From Ectobius pallidus (taxonomy: Eukaryota > Arthropoda > Insecta > Blattodea > Ectobiidae): a stretch of 64,000 bases of DNA. The position numbers and the translations under genes were made by a program. Location: positions 150,491,042-150,555,041 of the forward strand of contig CAXKWD010000002.1 of the NCBI GenBank assembly GCA_964059195.1, in the 5' to 3' direction. The notes beneath the pieces were generated by a model that made no database searches, was not told the DNA's origin, and saw only the letters and a program-made list of their open reading frames with translations. Shown here in pieces: positions 20,847-31,783 of the stretch (the first letter of the stretch is position 1; every line of letters begins with the position of its first letter).

Positions 20847-21506
20847 AGAACCAGTTTGGGAAGAAGCTTTAAAAACACAGAAGAACCTTAAAAAAATTCA
20901 GAGAGTCCAACGGCTGTTCAATATCAAATTAACTAAGGCATATAGAACCATCTCCTACGATGCTTCTTGCATTATAGCCGGAATTCTACCAATTGACCTC
21001 GCAATAGAAGGAACAGGGAAGCTATACAAAGCAATGCACGAGGAGAGAAACTACGATTCCCCAGTCGAACCAAGTAACTGGGCTCATCCAGCTGACAAAT
21101 GTGCCATAAAGGAAACGAATGATGAGATGGAGATCGCATATGACATCGAGATCTACACTGACGGCAGCAAAACAGAGGACAAAGTAGGAGCAGCAGCTGC
21201 TATATTTAAACAAGAATCCTTAATAAAGCAACTAAAATACCGACTCCATGGGCAGTGTTCTAACAATCAAGCAGAGAAAATAGCAATCCTGAAGGCTTTA
21301 CAGGAACTCGAGCGATTGCAAGACATACCAAAGAAAGAAAAAATTTCAGCAGTTTACACGGACAGCGAAACAACATTGTGCCTTATAAAAAATAACAGCA
21401 GACATTGTCCAATAATAGAAAACATCCACAAAATTATCAGAGACCTGCAGCAGAAAAAATGGGAAGTCCACTTCGGTTGGGTCAAATCACATATTGGTAT
21501 TACTGG
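20827..21506 (+). pseudogene. R1-like LINE thumb and RNase H, interrupted
   Basis: This frame carries the RT-RNase H linker (KIQRVQRLFNIKLTKAYRT) and most of an RNase H domain: EIYTDGSKTEDKVGAAA, QAEKIAILKALQEL, YTDSETTLCLI and FGWVKSHIGI. The domain is cut at its final active-site loop by the BEL/Pao insertion at 21507. The frame resumes at 31294 beyond the LTR, directly after the duplicated ACTGG. Confidence 0.82.
21502..21506 (+). repeat. BEL/Pao target-site duplication, left (ACTGG)
   Basis: ACTGG precedes the left LTR and is repeated at 31294-31298 after the right LTR. Five base pairs is usual for BEL/Pao. Confidence 0.85.
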
Positions 21507-23459
21507 TGGATAAAAGTTGATTAACCATAATATTTAAATATGCAAGTGTGATCAGCGAAGTCAGCCAGCACTAACCTAACCTCAACCAAGGAGACGTACA
21601 CAAACCTACAATGAGTTAAAAATGCCATGTAGATTGTGAAATCCTCATTGGCCCAGGAAAGGCCTACTTAGCTCTAGGAAGTTCGCTGACCTTTTATGAA
21701 TTGGGGTCACCATCTAGCCTTATGGTATACAGGAATGAAACTCATTACTGAAAACCATAGGCTAGAAAATAGAATGTATTATGTAAAAGTCAGTCAGTGT
21801 ATTACCAATTTTTTATTGGATTTTCATACTTACATACAAACAAAAAGAAAGGCCCTTTGCTGGATAATAATACATATTACTACAATAAAAAATCCTTTTC
21901 TTGGTTTTAAACTTAAACAAATTTGGTCATTTCGTGGCGATTTAGCCATTATCCAATTGCAAAGAAATGTAGGTAATTATTTATCTTCTCAAATAATGTC
22001 TATATAACATTAGTTTTGCTTAACAAAATTAATCACAATGTAATAGTAGGCCTAAATGAAAATGTCTTGAGTTTTTTACAAATTTACAGAACAATAGTAT
22101 TTAAGATATTACAATATTCATGCAAAAGGGTATCAAGTTAATACAAGGAAGGTGACTTGGCAACTTATCTTTTTTGTCTGGATTTCATGGAGTTCCTGCC
22201 TTGGCGACATCCATATGGTGTCCAGTAGTAGACTGGCCCTTATTCCTACAAAGGCCTTGGATGTACCCGGTTGAATGAGGATCCACATATCATGCTCACA
22301 TCACCTATCTTGACTAGCAGGCCTTGCAATGCGTGAATATTGTCTTTCAGAATATTCCAACGAGCAGTTGAACAGAAGATACAAGTGTAAATCTCTTCTT
22401 TTTCGCAGACCACATGAAATAAGTTCTACTTCTTCCAAATGATAAACATAAACTGCACTTAAGAATTGTCATGCAAGAAGTATAAGATTGATTTCTCTGC
22501 GAAGCACTATACTTGCAGGTTTCAGTTCAGGATGATATTCTAGGTAAATCACAATGTAACTTCACGATTGATTCGAACACCTTGTATAGAAAGATGGCCG
22601 AACTTTCTAGAAGAGATAGATGACGTCATTCTCGAATAAAGTACATCAAATAGTAGAAAGAAAGGCTATAAGAATTCACTTTCTCTTTTATTGAGATACC
22701 AGACACTAACTTATTATCGAATTGATTTACTGTTCGTGATGATAATCTAGGCAGAAATTGACAGACAAATAGTACCACGTAATAAAATTGCAACGTGGCA
22801 GTTGAAATTGCACCTTTCTGACTTGATATTTAAAGTTCAATCTTGTTACGTGTATCACAGTTTTGGGAATTTCACACTAATACGTACTCACTTAATAGCA
22901 GAATCAATCTTGCAGTGGAACTTAGTGTTTAAAGAGTACAGAAGTGCTAAGAAAACCTGAATTTGGCTCTTAGTGAAGAAATGGCGATGGCTTCATTATT
23001 ACACGGCGGTGCATTTTGTCACAATAAGAATACTTGTAGCAATTGCTTCTTAATTAGTTTTAAGAAACTTGTAGACCTGAAGACACATGAGCTTCGATGA
23101 AATTTAAAGAACGCAGCCTTACAAAAACTTGGTAACGAATAGCCATCACATGATTAGACTGGCTCAGCTGGGCGATGCAGTACAAGTGAAGGGCAGCTAC
23201 TGACTTGAAGTAGTCCCGCTTGCAAAAGTATCCATCCGCGACTACGTACCACGTCACCAAGGAATGGTTGAGAAGGGTGGGGGGTAACATCAAGTCTTTT
23301 ACAAAAACAAAGATACCCAATACAAACTGTCTATTTGGCTGACGTCAGAAAAATGTAGAGAATAAAAAATAGAAATGCAAATAGTACAGAAAAGCAAATA
23401 GAACTGTTCTTAAAAGTCTAAATTACGTATTCTTGAATTATTCACAAGAAGTGTGAACA
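21507..23459 (-). repeat. BEL/Pao 3' LTR
   Basis: 1,953 bp, matching 29341-31293 almost base for base. The small ORFs inside (for example 21696-22007 and 23060-23320) are present in both LTRs and have no recognisable domain; I do not treat them as genes. Confidence 0.95.
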
Positions 23460-23679
23460 TACTGCCGGGCCGGCAGAAGGACATCAGCCAAAAGTCAGTT
23501 AAAAACACATCATACTTCATACAGCATACTTCATACAGCATACAGGGAAACAGTTTATACTTCGGGGAGAGAATACTAAACTCACATGAATAACAAGTCA
23601 AGTTATCTGTTAAAAGAGAGTAACAACATGAATAAAGTAACAGCATGTCCCAATATCACCTTTGAGTTAAAACTTTGAA
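23460..23679 (-). other. BEL/Pao region between pol and 3' LTR
   Basis: About 220 bp of non-coding DNA. On the element strand the bases next to the 3' LTR read GCCGGCCCGGCAGTA, occupying the polypurine-tract position; it is GC-rich rather than purine-rich. ATACTTCATACAGCAT-like units are repeated here. Confidence 0.5.
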
Positions 23680-26600
23680 TCACTGTGATGAATTACGTTG
23701 ATATGGAACAGGGCTTACTAAGTTTATAGAGCGAGTTATCACTCCAGATGGTGTGCGAAGTTCAACAATACGACAAAGCCCATCACTTCCAGAATGTAAT
23801 TTCACCACACGAGCCAAGTTCCAAACTAATGGCTTCGTACTGTCCTTTAACATCACCAAATCCCCTATTTTTAGATTAGGGGTTGAAGTTTGCCATTTAC
23901 TTCTGCGTTGTAACAAGTTCAAATATTCTTGTTTCCAACGACTCCAAAATTGAGAGCGAAGCTCTTGCACTTGTCTCCAATGAACATGAAATGTCTTGTC
24001 ATTGCCTTTAAGACCAGAATCTGGAAGTGAGGTGAAGGAATCACCTATAAGGAAATGTGCAGGTGTCAAAGGCATGAAATCGGAAGGGTCCATGGACAAG
24101 GGCGAAATAGGTCTGGAGTTGACAATGCCTTCTATGGAAATTAGAAGAGAGTTAAATTCTTCATACCGAAGATATAGCTTTGTGACAGTTTTCTTGATGT
24201 GCTGTTTTACAATTTTCACTAAGGATTCCCAATGACCACCCATCGAGGAATGATACGGTGGAATAAAGTGCCAGTGAATACCATTTTGATAAGTAAAGTC
24301 TTGTACATCCGCTTGTCTTTCACTGGAAACTATCGATTTTCTGAGTTCTTCTGCAGCACCAGTGAAATTTCTTGCATTGTCACTATATATGTGTGACGGT
24401 TTACCTCTTCGAGATACAAATCTGTTCAGAGCAGCGAGGAACATAGCAGTAGAATAGTTTGTCACTAATTCTAAGTGTACTGCACCTGTCACCATGCAGA
24501 CAAACAATACAATATATGCCTTTTCAGGAATAGGCTTTCTACTCTTTAGAGAACTCACATTTACAAAAACTGGGCCAGCATAATCTATGCCAGTTATGGA
24601 AAATGGCCTCTGAGGGGTAACACGAATTGCAGGGAGGTCTCCCATGAGTTGATGCAATGGCTTTGGCTTAGTTTTGAAACAAACCATGCATTTTCTTGTA
24701 ACTGAATTCACAGCATGAAGACCGTTAACTGGCCAATACTGTTCTCTAACAAAGTACAACAGAGATCTAGGTCCTGCGTGAAGATTTTTATAGTGCAGGT
24801 ATCTAATGATGAGTGTGGTTACGTGATGGTTTGATGGCAAGATTATAGGATGCTTCTGATCTTGCAGTAGAGAAGAATGGCTTAATCTACCTCCAACCCT
24901 TAGCAATGTATCTTCTCCTAAGATTGGATTAAGAGATAGTATATGGCTTTTCCTAGGAACAGATGAGCCATGAGAAAGAGCATAATATTCTTCTGCAAAA
25001 CTTTGCTTCTGAGTGACCTTAAGTATTATATTAGTAGCTTGATGAAGTTCTTCACTAGACAAATACGTTTCAATTGGTTGTGTTTTATCTAAGACTTTTC
25101 TTTTCCACCTCAGAATATAAGCTGTAACACGAATAAGTCGAAGCCAAGATGAAAACTTATTCATGAAATGTTCGTCTTGAACGACAGAGAGATGAATATC
25201 AGCATGGGTTTGAGTTTCTGAAGTAGTCTCCCATGTTGAATTAGAAGATATAGGCCAGTATTCTTCAGGTGAAGTTAACCAGTGAGGACCATTCCAGTAG
25301 AGATTCTGTGATTGTAGATTAGAAGGAGAGCAGCCTCTAGATATGACGTCAGCAGGATTTTCTGATGATGGTACATAACGCCACTGTTGAGCTGAAGTAT
25401 TACTGTGAATTTTTTCAATTCTGTTTGCTACAAAAGTATTCCTGTTGGAGGATGGCTTTGCCAGCCAAGATAACACAATCATAGAGTCAGTCCACAGGAA
25501 AATATTGTTGAACTTCATTCTTAAACAGTTAACAAGTTTTGATTTTAACTCGGCTGCCATTAAGGCTCCACATAATTCTAATCTTGGTAAAGTGACCTTC
25601 TTTAACGGTGCAACTTTAGATTTAGCACAGAGAAGGGTTGCTGTGACGAAGTGATCTTTCTCACTCACTACATAGGCACAACATCCATAGGCTTTTTCCG
25701 AACTGTCACAGAACAAGTGCAAGTTGGGTTTCTGAACACCTGTGTTGTCGTAAACAAGTCTACCAATATTTATTTTAGTTAATAGAGGCAATTCTTCTCT
25801 GTATTTCAACCATTTTGACAGCACTGGTGGAGGAACATCTTCATCCCAATTTAATTTGAGAGCCCACAAGTTCTGCATAATAATCTTTGCGGTTACAATC
25901 ACAGGAGCTAGAAGGTGTAATGGATCAAAGATACTGGCTATCTCTGATAAAATGCTTCTTTTCGTGGTCGAAGGTTGAGACTTCAATTTAACCTTATAGC
26001 TAAGAACATCATTTGAAGGAGTCCAAAATAGTCCAAGCGTTTTAACCATTATATTGTCTTGGTACATTTCATAGGGCTCCAAAGCCTGATCTTGCTTAGG
26101 TACAGATTGCAAGAACTGCTTGGAGTTAGAGTGCCATTTCTTAAGGGAAAAACCACCTCCATTAAGAAGTAAGGTTAAGTCTGACGTAACCTTTTTAGCT
26201 TCCTCGACAGAAGTAAAGGACTGAAGATAGTCGTCCACATAAAAATAATGGAGCAAAGCTTCCTTGGCTTCTTTACAAAACAAATGTCCATCTTGCAAGG
26301 CCAATTCTTTGAGTGTTCTTGTAGCCAGGAAACTGGAAGGTTTTAAACCATAAGTCACAGTCTTCAATGAAAAAATCTTGATAGGTTGATCTGCACTAGC
26401 ACGCCATAATATTCTCTGAAGATTTTGCTGTTCTGGGTTTATCAATACTTGCCTGTACATTTTTTCAATGTCAGCAGTAACGGCTATTTTATTAACTCGA
26501 AATTTGGCAAGTGAAGAAAATAAGTCAGCTTGAGTAGTGGGCCCAGTCAGCAAAGTGTTGTTTAGAGAATTTCCATGAGTATCAGTACGGGATCCATTAA

Positions 26601-26967
26601 AAACCACTCTTATTTGGTCTTTTTTAACTTCATCCTTCCAGACAGGGTGGTGAGATAAATAAACTATTTCATGGCCTACTTGATTCTCACTAGGAGTATA
26701 AGTTTTTACCACTTCCATATGATTCAAGGCCTCGTACTGGTCTAGAAAGTTGACATATTGTTGTTGGGCAACAGGATCTCCTTTTAGTTTGTTTTCTATA
26801 GAGTAAAAACATCTAAGAGCTGTTGACCTTGTGTTCTCTACTGGAGAGAAGTCCTGCTTACGGGGCATTGTAACCACAAATCTACCCTCTTCATTCCGGT
26901 AGGTTGTTTGTTGGTACAAATTTTCACAAATTTCTTCTTCTTCTAGAACTTCCTTGGTATTAGGCAC
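23680..26967 (-). CDS. pol: BEL/Pao pol: reverse transcriptase, RNase H, integrase
   Basis: 1,095 open codons without interruption; the true frame extends further upstream to a TGA at 27058-27060. Reverse transcriptase lies at about 130-330, with TADIEKMYRQV and the catalytic YVDDY near 242. RNase H starts at LFCDSSEKAYG (about 417), with LPRLELCGAL and LWTDSMIVLSWL following. The integrase has an H-H-C-C zinc domain near 705-765 and the core acidic residues in GIDYAGP (about 792), YSDNARN (about 859) and GGHWES (about 909). A DUF5641-type tail (WSRWKQEYL...) closes it. All catalytic residues that I checked are present. The annotated first codon is GTG inside the polyprotein, not a real start; pol is expected to be made as a fusion with gag. 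Confidence 0.93.
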   Translation of the reverse strand: MPNTKEVLEEEEICENLYQQTTYRNEEGRFVVTMPRKQDFSPVENTRSTALRCFYSIENKLKGDPVAQQQYVNFLDQYEALNHMEVVKTYTPSENQVGHEIVYLSHHPVWKDEVKKDQIRVVFNGSRTDTHGNSLNNTLLTGPTTQADLFSSLAKFRVNKIAVTADIEKMYRQVLINPEQQNLQRILWRASADQPIKIFSLKTVTYGLKPSSFLATRTLKELALQDGHLFCKEAKEALLHYFYVDDYLQSFTSVEEAKKVTSDLTLLLNGGGFSLKKWHSNSKQFLQSVPKQDQALEPYEMYQDNIMVKTLGLFWTPSNDVLSYKVKLKSQPSTTKRSILSEIASIFDPLHLLAPVIVTAKIIMQNLWALKLNWDEDVPPPVLSKWLKYREELPLLTKINIGRLVYDNTGVQKPNLHLFCDSSEKAYGCCAYVVSEKDHFVTATLLCAKSKVAPLKKVTLPRLELCGALMAAELKSKLVNCLRMKFNNIFLWTDSMIVLSWLAKPSSNRNTFVANRIEKIHSNTSAQQWRYVPSSENPADVISRGCSPSNLQSQNLYWNGPHWLTSPEEYWPISSNSTWETTSETQTHADIHLSVVQDEHFMNKFSSWLRLIRVTAYILRWKRKVLDKTQPIETYLSSEELHQATNIILKVTQKQSFAEEYYALSHGSSVPRKSHILSLNPILGEDTLLRVGGRLSHSSLLQDQKHPIILPSNHHVTTLIIRYLHYKNLHAGPRSLLYFVREQYWPVNGLHAVNSVTRKCMVCFKTKPKPLHQLMGDLPAIRVTPQRPFSITGIDYAGPVFVNVSSLKSRKPIPEKAYIVLFVCMVTGAVHLELVTNYSTAMFLAALNRFVSRRGKPSHIYSDNARNFTGAAEELRKSIVSSERQADVQDFTYQNGIHWHFIPPYHSSMGGHWESLVKIVKQHIKKTVTKLYLRYEEFNSLLISIEGIVNSRPISPLSMDPSDFMPLTPAHFLIGDSFTSLPDSGLKGNDKTFHVHWRQVQELRSQFWSRWKQEYLNLLQRRSKWQTSTPNLKIGDLVMLKDSTKPLVWNLARVVKLHSGSDGLCRIVELRTPSGVITRSINLVSPVPYQRNSSQ

Positions 26968-27057
26968 TTCTTCTATTTCCCAAAAGCTTTCTAACTTCCC
27001 TTGAAGCGAGACATCAGTGAAATGGCATTGAGAATTACTGTGATTGAATTTTGATGG

Positions 27058-28890
27058 TCAAATCCAGCCAAGCTTGGTATTTCTGGCTATAACGCCAGGT
27101 TGTATGTAGAGGGCTTGGCTTTGGAGTACCTTCCAAAACATCTCTGCGCCTAGTAGTAATTCTACAGGGGCTTGACGATTGAACTTAGGATCTGCCAGTT
27201 TTAGATATTGAGGAATTTTCCACTTATCTATGGAAAAGGAAGCAGATGGTATGTTTGACCCTATATGTTCAATGACAAGGCAATTTAGATTGAACTGGAA
27301 GTTACCACCGTGAGAATTCCTTAGTTTTATTTTTGCATAACTAAGGGTGTTAGAGGTTCCCTTGTTTATGCCAATAACATTCACATTTGTTTCAGTCATG
27401 GGGATATTCAACTGCTTCACGAGTTTATAACATATGAAATCGTGAGTAGCAGCATTATCTAATAAACATCTTGCTTGAATCCACTGCCCTTTTGAGTTTT
27501 GAACATGGACTATAGCAGTTGAAAGAAGAACGTGAGATCCTTTAATAGTTCTGGCATTTTGATTCATGCTTTGAACTTCTTCAGAATTTCTACTAGATGA
27601 AGATCCTGGCTGAGGATCTGACCTTTCAACAGGAGCATATATCTTGTTTGAAGAAATTTTGCTCTTAGAAGAGGACTTTCTGCCTTTAGTGACATGGGCA
27701 GATTGCTCTGGTAATGGGTTTGAAGAGGGTCTATGCAACAAGGTATGATGCCTCTGATTACAATAGAAACAATTGCGGGTTGATTTACAATTATTTATCA
27801 GATGGCTTGGAGACAAACAATTAAAGCATCGTTTATTTAATTGAAGAAACTTCCTTCGTTCATCAATGGTTTTGGTTTTGAAAGAAGAACATTGATATAA
27901 GGGATGGCTGGAGTCACAAAGTACACATTTGAAAGTTTCAGTTACATTGTGAACTCTTGAACTTCTAAATTGAGCTTGAATAGGCTTAGACCTTCTAAGT
28001 TCAGGGCCTTGAGATAAGGAGACCAATACTTGACATCTTGTGTGTAGAAAGTCACACAAATTTCTGAAAGTAGGCTTAGCAGTGGAGGCTATCTCAATTT
28101 CCCATGACCGTAAAGTGGAAGCATCAAGTTTAGAGGTTATAAGATATATTAAGATGGTATCCCATTGTTCTACTGGTTCTTTCAAAACTTCTAAGGATCG
28201 CACTTGTCTTTGAACATCATCTAAGAGGTTTCGAAGAGCAATAACACTTTCGGTCCTTATAGGATCCAGGTTAAAAAGATTTCTTATGTGGCGATGAACA
28301 GCGAGACGAGGATTGTCATAACGCTGTTTCAACAAGTCACTAGCAACTTTATAATTATCACTTGTTATGGGTATTGAGTCTAAGATCTTAGCTGCAGTGC
28401 CAGACAATGATAATCTTAAGTAATGATGCTTTTGAATTAACGGAATAGCACCATTACTATCTACTAATGAATTAAAGAGTTCAATGAAGGTATTCCAATC
28501 TTCTATCCTTCCACTAAACCTTGGTAATTCAATTTTAGGCAAAATAGGCTTCGATATTTCACTTTGAGTTTGGTTATGTTCAGTCTGGGGGGGTTGCACT
28601 TCTTGAGATTGTTCACTTTGATAAATAAAATCTCTAGCATTTGCAAGAATTGGAAAATAGAGGTCTTCAAATTGTTCCCTGTCTTTAGACTGTTCCCCTT
28701 GAAGTGTTTCCAATTCCACCTGAACTTCATCATATTTATCAAAAAGTTGTTCAAACCGTTGTAACCTAACTTTCAATTCACTAGGGCTGGAAACACTAGG
28801 ATCATAGCGAGACAGATAATTTGAAAATTGTCTCACACGACCTTTGTAATTAGCTCGTGCTGCTACTAGTTGTTCAAATGTTTGGGACAT
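27058..28890 (-). CDS. gag: BEL/Pao gag-protease polyprotein, ending at an in-frame TGA
   Basis: I choose the ATG at 28890 (MSQTFEQLVAARANYKG), a typical BEL gag start; the ORF is open 13 codons further. Residues about 120-290 form a DUF1759 capsid-like region (LPRFSGRIEDWNTF...). Three cysteine-rich knuckles follow near 320-380 (CVLCDSSHPLYQC, CFNCLSPSHLINNC and CFYCNQRHH). A retropepsin-like DUF1758 domain has CLLDNAATHDFI near 475. The usual Asp-Ser/Thr-Gly is replaced by Asp-Asn-Ala, so its activity is doubtful or its motif atypical. The ORF ends with TGA followed by C, and the pol frame continues in phase right after it: either programmed readthrough or one nonsense mutation. Confidence 0.9.
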   Translation of the reverse strand: MSQTFEQLVAARANYKGRVRQFSNYLSRYDPSVSSPSELKVRLQRFEQLFDKYDEVQVELETLQGEQSKDREQFEDLYFPILANARDFIYQSEQSQEVQPPQTEHNQTQSEISKPILPKIELPRFSGRIEDWNTFIELFNSLVDSNGAIPLIQKHHYLRLSLSGTAAKILDSIPITSDNYKVASDLLKQRYDNPRLAVHRHIRNLFNLDPIRTESVIALRNLLDDVQRQVRSLEVLKEPVEQWDTILIYLITSKLDASTLRSWEIEIASTAKPTFRNLCDFLHTRCQVLVSLSQGPELRRSKPIQAQFRSSRVHNVTETFKCVLCDSSHPLYQCSSFKTKTIDERRKFLQLNKRCFNCLSPSHLINNCKSTRNCFYCNQRHHTLLHRPSSNPLPEQSAHVTKGRKSSSKSKISSNKIYAPVERSDPQPGSSSSRNSEEVQSMNQNARTIKGSHVLLSTAIVHVQNSKGQWIQARCLLDNAATHDFICYKLVKQLNIPMTETNVNVIGINKGTSNTLSYAKIKLRNSHGGNFQFNLNCLVIEHIGSNIPSASFSIDKWKIPQYLKLADPKFNRQAPVELLLGAEMFWKVLQSQALYIQPGVIARNTKLGWI

Positions 28891-28929
28891 GGTTACTCTC
28901 TTTATACAGACTAATAAGCACAGAAACAC

Positions 28930-29340
28930 TTACAGTTGAGTCGTTGAAATGAGTAGTAGAATCGGCCTTGCCTTACCAATTCTCATGAAGTGTGTGTAAA
29001 AAGTCTTTCTCCTCTTGTGGTACTTAACTTGCTTCGTATTCTCTCCGAGCGGGCGAGTTCTTTTATTCTTTACAATGTTTTTCACACCGACATACAGCTC
29101 ATAATCTGAAAACATTGACACTGAATTAGAAAAGCAAAACAACTAAGTCTAACCGTCAGGCAGGTTTCTTAGTCAATAGTCAGTCAGTCTCATTCGTTTT
29201 AGGAGAGGACCTATTGAAATCAGAATATTTATACATGATAGGCAAATTTGAGGTTAAAAATCAGAAGGTGGAGTGTGAAGACCTGACCAGGAGTTTAACC
29301 TGCAGGTACACATCACGTCGGGTGGTCACCAATTAATTTA
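28930..29340 (-). promoter_or_regulatory. BEL/Pao leader with primer-binding site
   Basis: This is untranslated leader between the 5' LTR and gag. Five or so bases inside the LTR edge, the element strand reads TGGTGACCACCCGACGTG. It begins with TGG, as expected for pairing with a tRNA 3' CCA end; I cannot name the tRNA. Confidence 0.6.
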
Positions 29341-31293
29341 TGGATAAAAGTTGATTAACCATAATATTTAAATATGCAAGTGTGATCAGCGAAGTCAGCC
29401 AGCACTAACCTAACCTCAACCAAGGAGACGTACACAAACCTACAATGAGTTAAAAATGCCATGTAGATTGTGAAATCCTCACTGGCCCAGGAAAGGCCTA
29501 CTTAGCTCTAGGAAGTTCGCTGACCTTTTATGAATTGGGGTCACCATCTAGCCTTATGGTATACAGGAATGAAACTCATTACTGAAAACCATAGGCTAGA
29601 AAATAGAATGTATTATGTAAAAGTCAGTCAGTGTATTACCAATTTTTTATTGGATTTTCATACTTACATACAAACAAAAAGAAAGGCCCTTTGCTGGATA
29701 ATAATACATATTACTACAATAAAAAATCCTTTTCTTGGTTTTAAACTTAAACAAATTTGGTCATTTCGTGGCGATTTAGCCATTATCCAATTGCAAAGAA
29801 ATGTAGGTAATTATTTATCTTCTCAAATAATGTCTATATAACATTAGTTTTGCTTAACAAAATTAATCACAATGTAATAGTAGGCCTAAATGAAAATGTC
29901 TTGAGTTGTTTACAAATTTACAGAACAATAGTATTTAAGATATTACAATATTCATGCAAAAGGGTATCAAGTTAATACAAGGAAGGTGACTTGGCAACTT
30001 ATCTTTTTTGTCTGGATTTCATGGAGTTCCTGCCTTGGCGACATCCATATGGTGTCCAGTAGTAGACTGGCCCTTATTCCTACAAAGGACTTGGATGTAC
30101 CCGGTTGAATGAGGATCCACATATCATGCTCACATCACCTATCTTGACTAGCAGGCCTTGCAATGCGTGAATATTGTCTTTCAGAATATTCCAACGAGCA
30201 GTTGAACAGAAGATACAAGTGTAAATCTCTTCTTTTTCGCAGACCACATGAAATAAGTTCTACTTCTTCCAAATGATAAACATAAACTGCACTTAAGAAT
30301 TGTCATGCAAGAAGTATAAGATTGATTTCTCTGCGAAGCACTATACTTGCAGGTTTCAGTTCAGGATGATATTCTAGGTAAATCACAATGTAACTTCACG
30401 ATTGATTCGAACACCTTGTATAGAAAGATGGCCGAACTTTCTAGAAGAGATAGATGACGTCATTCTCGAATAAAGTACATCAAATAGTAGAAAGAAAGGC
30501 TATAAGAATTCACTTTCTCTTTTATTGAGATACCAGACACTAACTTATTATCGAATTGATTTACTGTTCGTGATGATAATCTAGGCAGAAATTGACAGAC
30601 AAATAGTACCACGTAATAAAATTGCAACGTGGCAGTTGAAATTGCACCTTTCTGACTTGATATTTAAAGTTCAATCTTGTTACGTGTATCACAGTTTTGG
30701 GAATTTCACACTAATACGTACTCACTTAATAGCAGAATCAATCTTGCAGTGGAACTTAGTGTTTAAAGAGTACAGAAGTGCTAAGAAAACCTGAATTTGG
30801 CTCTTAGTGAAGAAATGGCGATGGCTTCATTATTACACGGCGGTGTATTTTGTCACAATAAGAATACTTGTAGCAATTGCTTCTTAATTAGTTTTAAGAA
30901 ACTTGTAGACCTGAAGACACATGAGCTTCGATGAAATTTAAAGAACGCAGCCTTACAAAAACTTGGTAACGAATAGCCATCACATGATTAGACTGGCTCA
31001 GCTGGGCGATGCAGTACAAGTGAAGGGCAGCTACTGACTTGAAGTAGTCCCGCTTGCAAAAGTATCCATCCGCGACTACGTACCACGTCACCAAGGAATG
31101 GTTGAGAAGGGTGGGGGGTAACATCAAGTCTTTTACAAAAACAAAGATACCCAATACAAACTGTCTATTTGGCTGACGTCAGAAAAATGTAGAGAATAAA
31201 AAATAGAAATGCAAATAGTACAGAAAAGCAAATAGAACTGTTCTTAAAAGTCTAAATTACGTATTCTTGAATTATTCACAAGAAGTGTGAACA
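29341..31293 (-). repeat. BEL/Pao 5' LTR
   Basis: 1,953 bp, the same length as the other LTR. Differences that I noticed are a T/C in CTCA(T/C)TGGCCC, a T/G in GAGTT(T/G)TTTAC, a C/A in AAGG(C/A)CTTGG and a C/T in GGTG(C/T)ATTTTG. Confidence 0.95.
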
Positions 31294-31783
31294 ACTGGAA
31301 ATGAGCTAGCAGACAAGTTAGCAAAACAGGCGGCTGTCGGTGAAAATGAATTTATCTATGAAAAAATTCCAAAAATAACAATTCAAACAGAAATCAATGA
31401 AACCGGGCTCAACCAATGGCAGAGTAGGTGGAACAGTTCAACAAAGGGAGAAGCAACGAAATTGTTCTTTCCCACAGTACGAAGCAGACTAAAGGTTAAA
31501 CTAGACGTGACACCAAACTTAATAGCATTTTTGACAGGACATGGTACTTCCACCGATTCAAAATAATTGAGAGTGCGTGTGTGGGTTAGGAGAACAAACA
31601 GTTGACCATTTGATTTATGAGTGTCCAAAACTTAAAACTCAGCGACAAGCATTTAAAACAAGTGTCACAAGATGTGGGCAGGCATGGCCAGTAAGGAAAA
31701 GTGAAATTTTTAAAAGACACAAAAGAAGCTTTCTAAGTTTTGTAAATAAAATTAATTTGGAAGAACTAAGTGAAATTGGTTAG
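31294..31783 (+). pseudogene. R1-like LINE: end of RNase H and C-terminal knuckle
   Basis: After the duplicated ACTGG the RNase H frame resumes with NELADKLAKQAAVG, then a linker with WQSRWNSSTKGEATK. A stop and frameshift occur near 31565. The knuckle (CGLGEQTVDHLIYEC) follows in another frame at 31577-31783. So this LINE was already broken apart from the BEL insertion. Confidence 0.75.

Larger units (their letters stand above)
21507..31293 (-). mobile_element. BEL/Pao LTR retrotransposon, full length, minus strand
   Basis: A 9,787-bp element with two LTRs of 1,953 bp, minus-strand gag and pol, no envelope ORF, and the 5-bp duplication ACTGG. In element orientation each LTR starts TGTTCACAC and ends CTTTTATCCA. 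The LTRs differ at about four positions that I noticed, so insertion is recent. Transcription would start in the right-hand LTR. It lies in the RNase H domain of an R1-like LINE. Confidence 0.95.

Noticed and set aside
21696..22007. 103-codon ORF in the BEL/Pao LTR, repeated at 29530-29841
   Set aside because: Present in both LTRs because the LTRs are copies; no domain and opposite strand to gag-pol.
23060..23320. 86-codon minus-strand ORF in both LTRs
   Set aside because: No recognisable domain; LTRs normally do not code. An env or accessory gene cannot be supported.
24520..24600. Possible envelope gene in the BEL/Pao element
   Set aside because: The pol frame runs to 23680 and only 220 bp remain before the LTR; there is no space for env.
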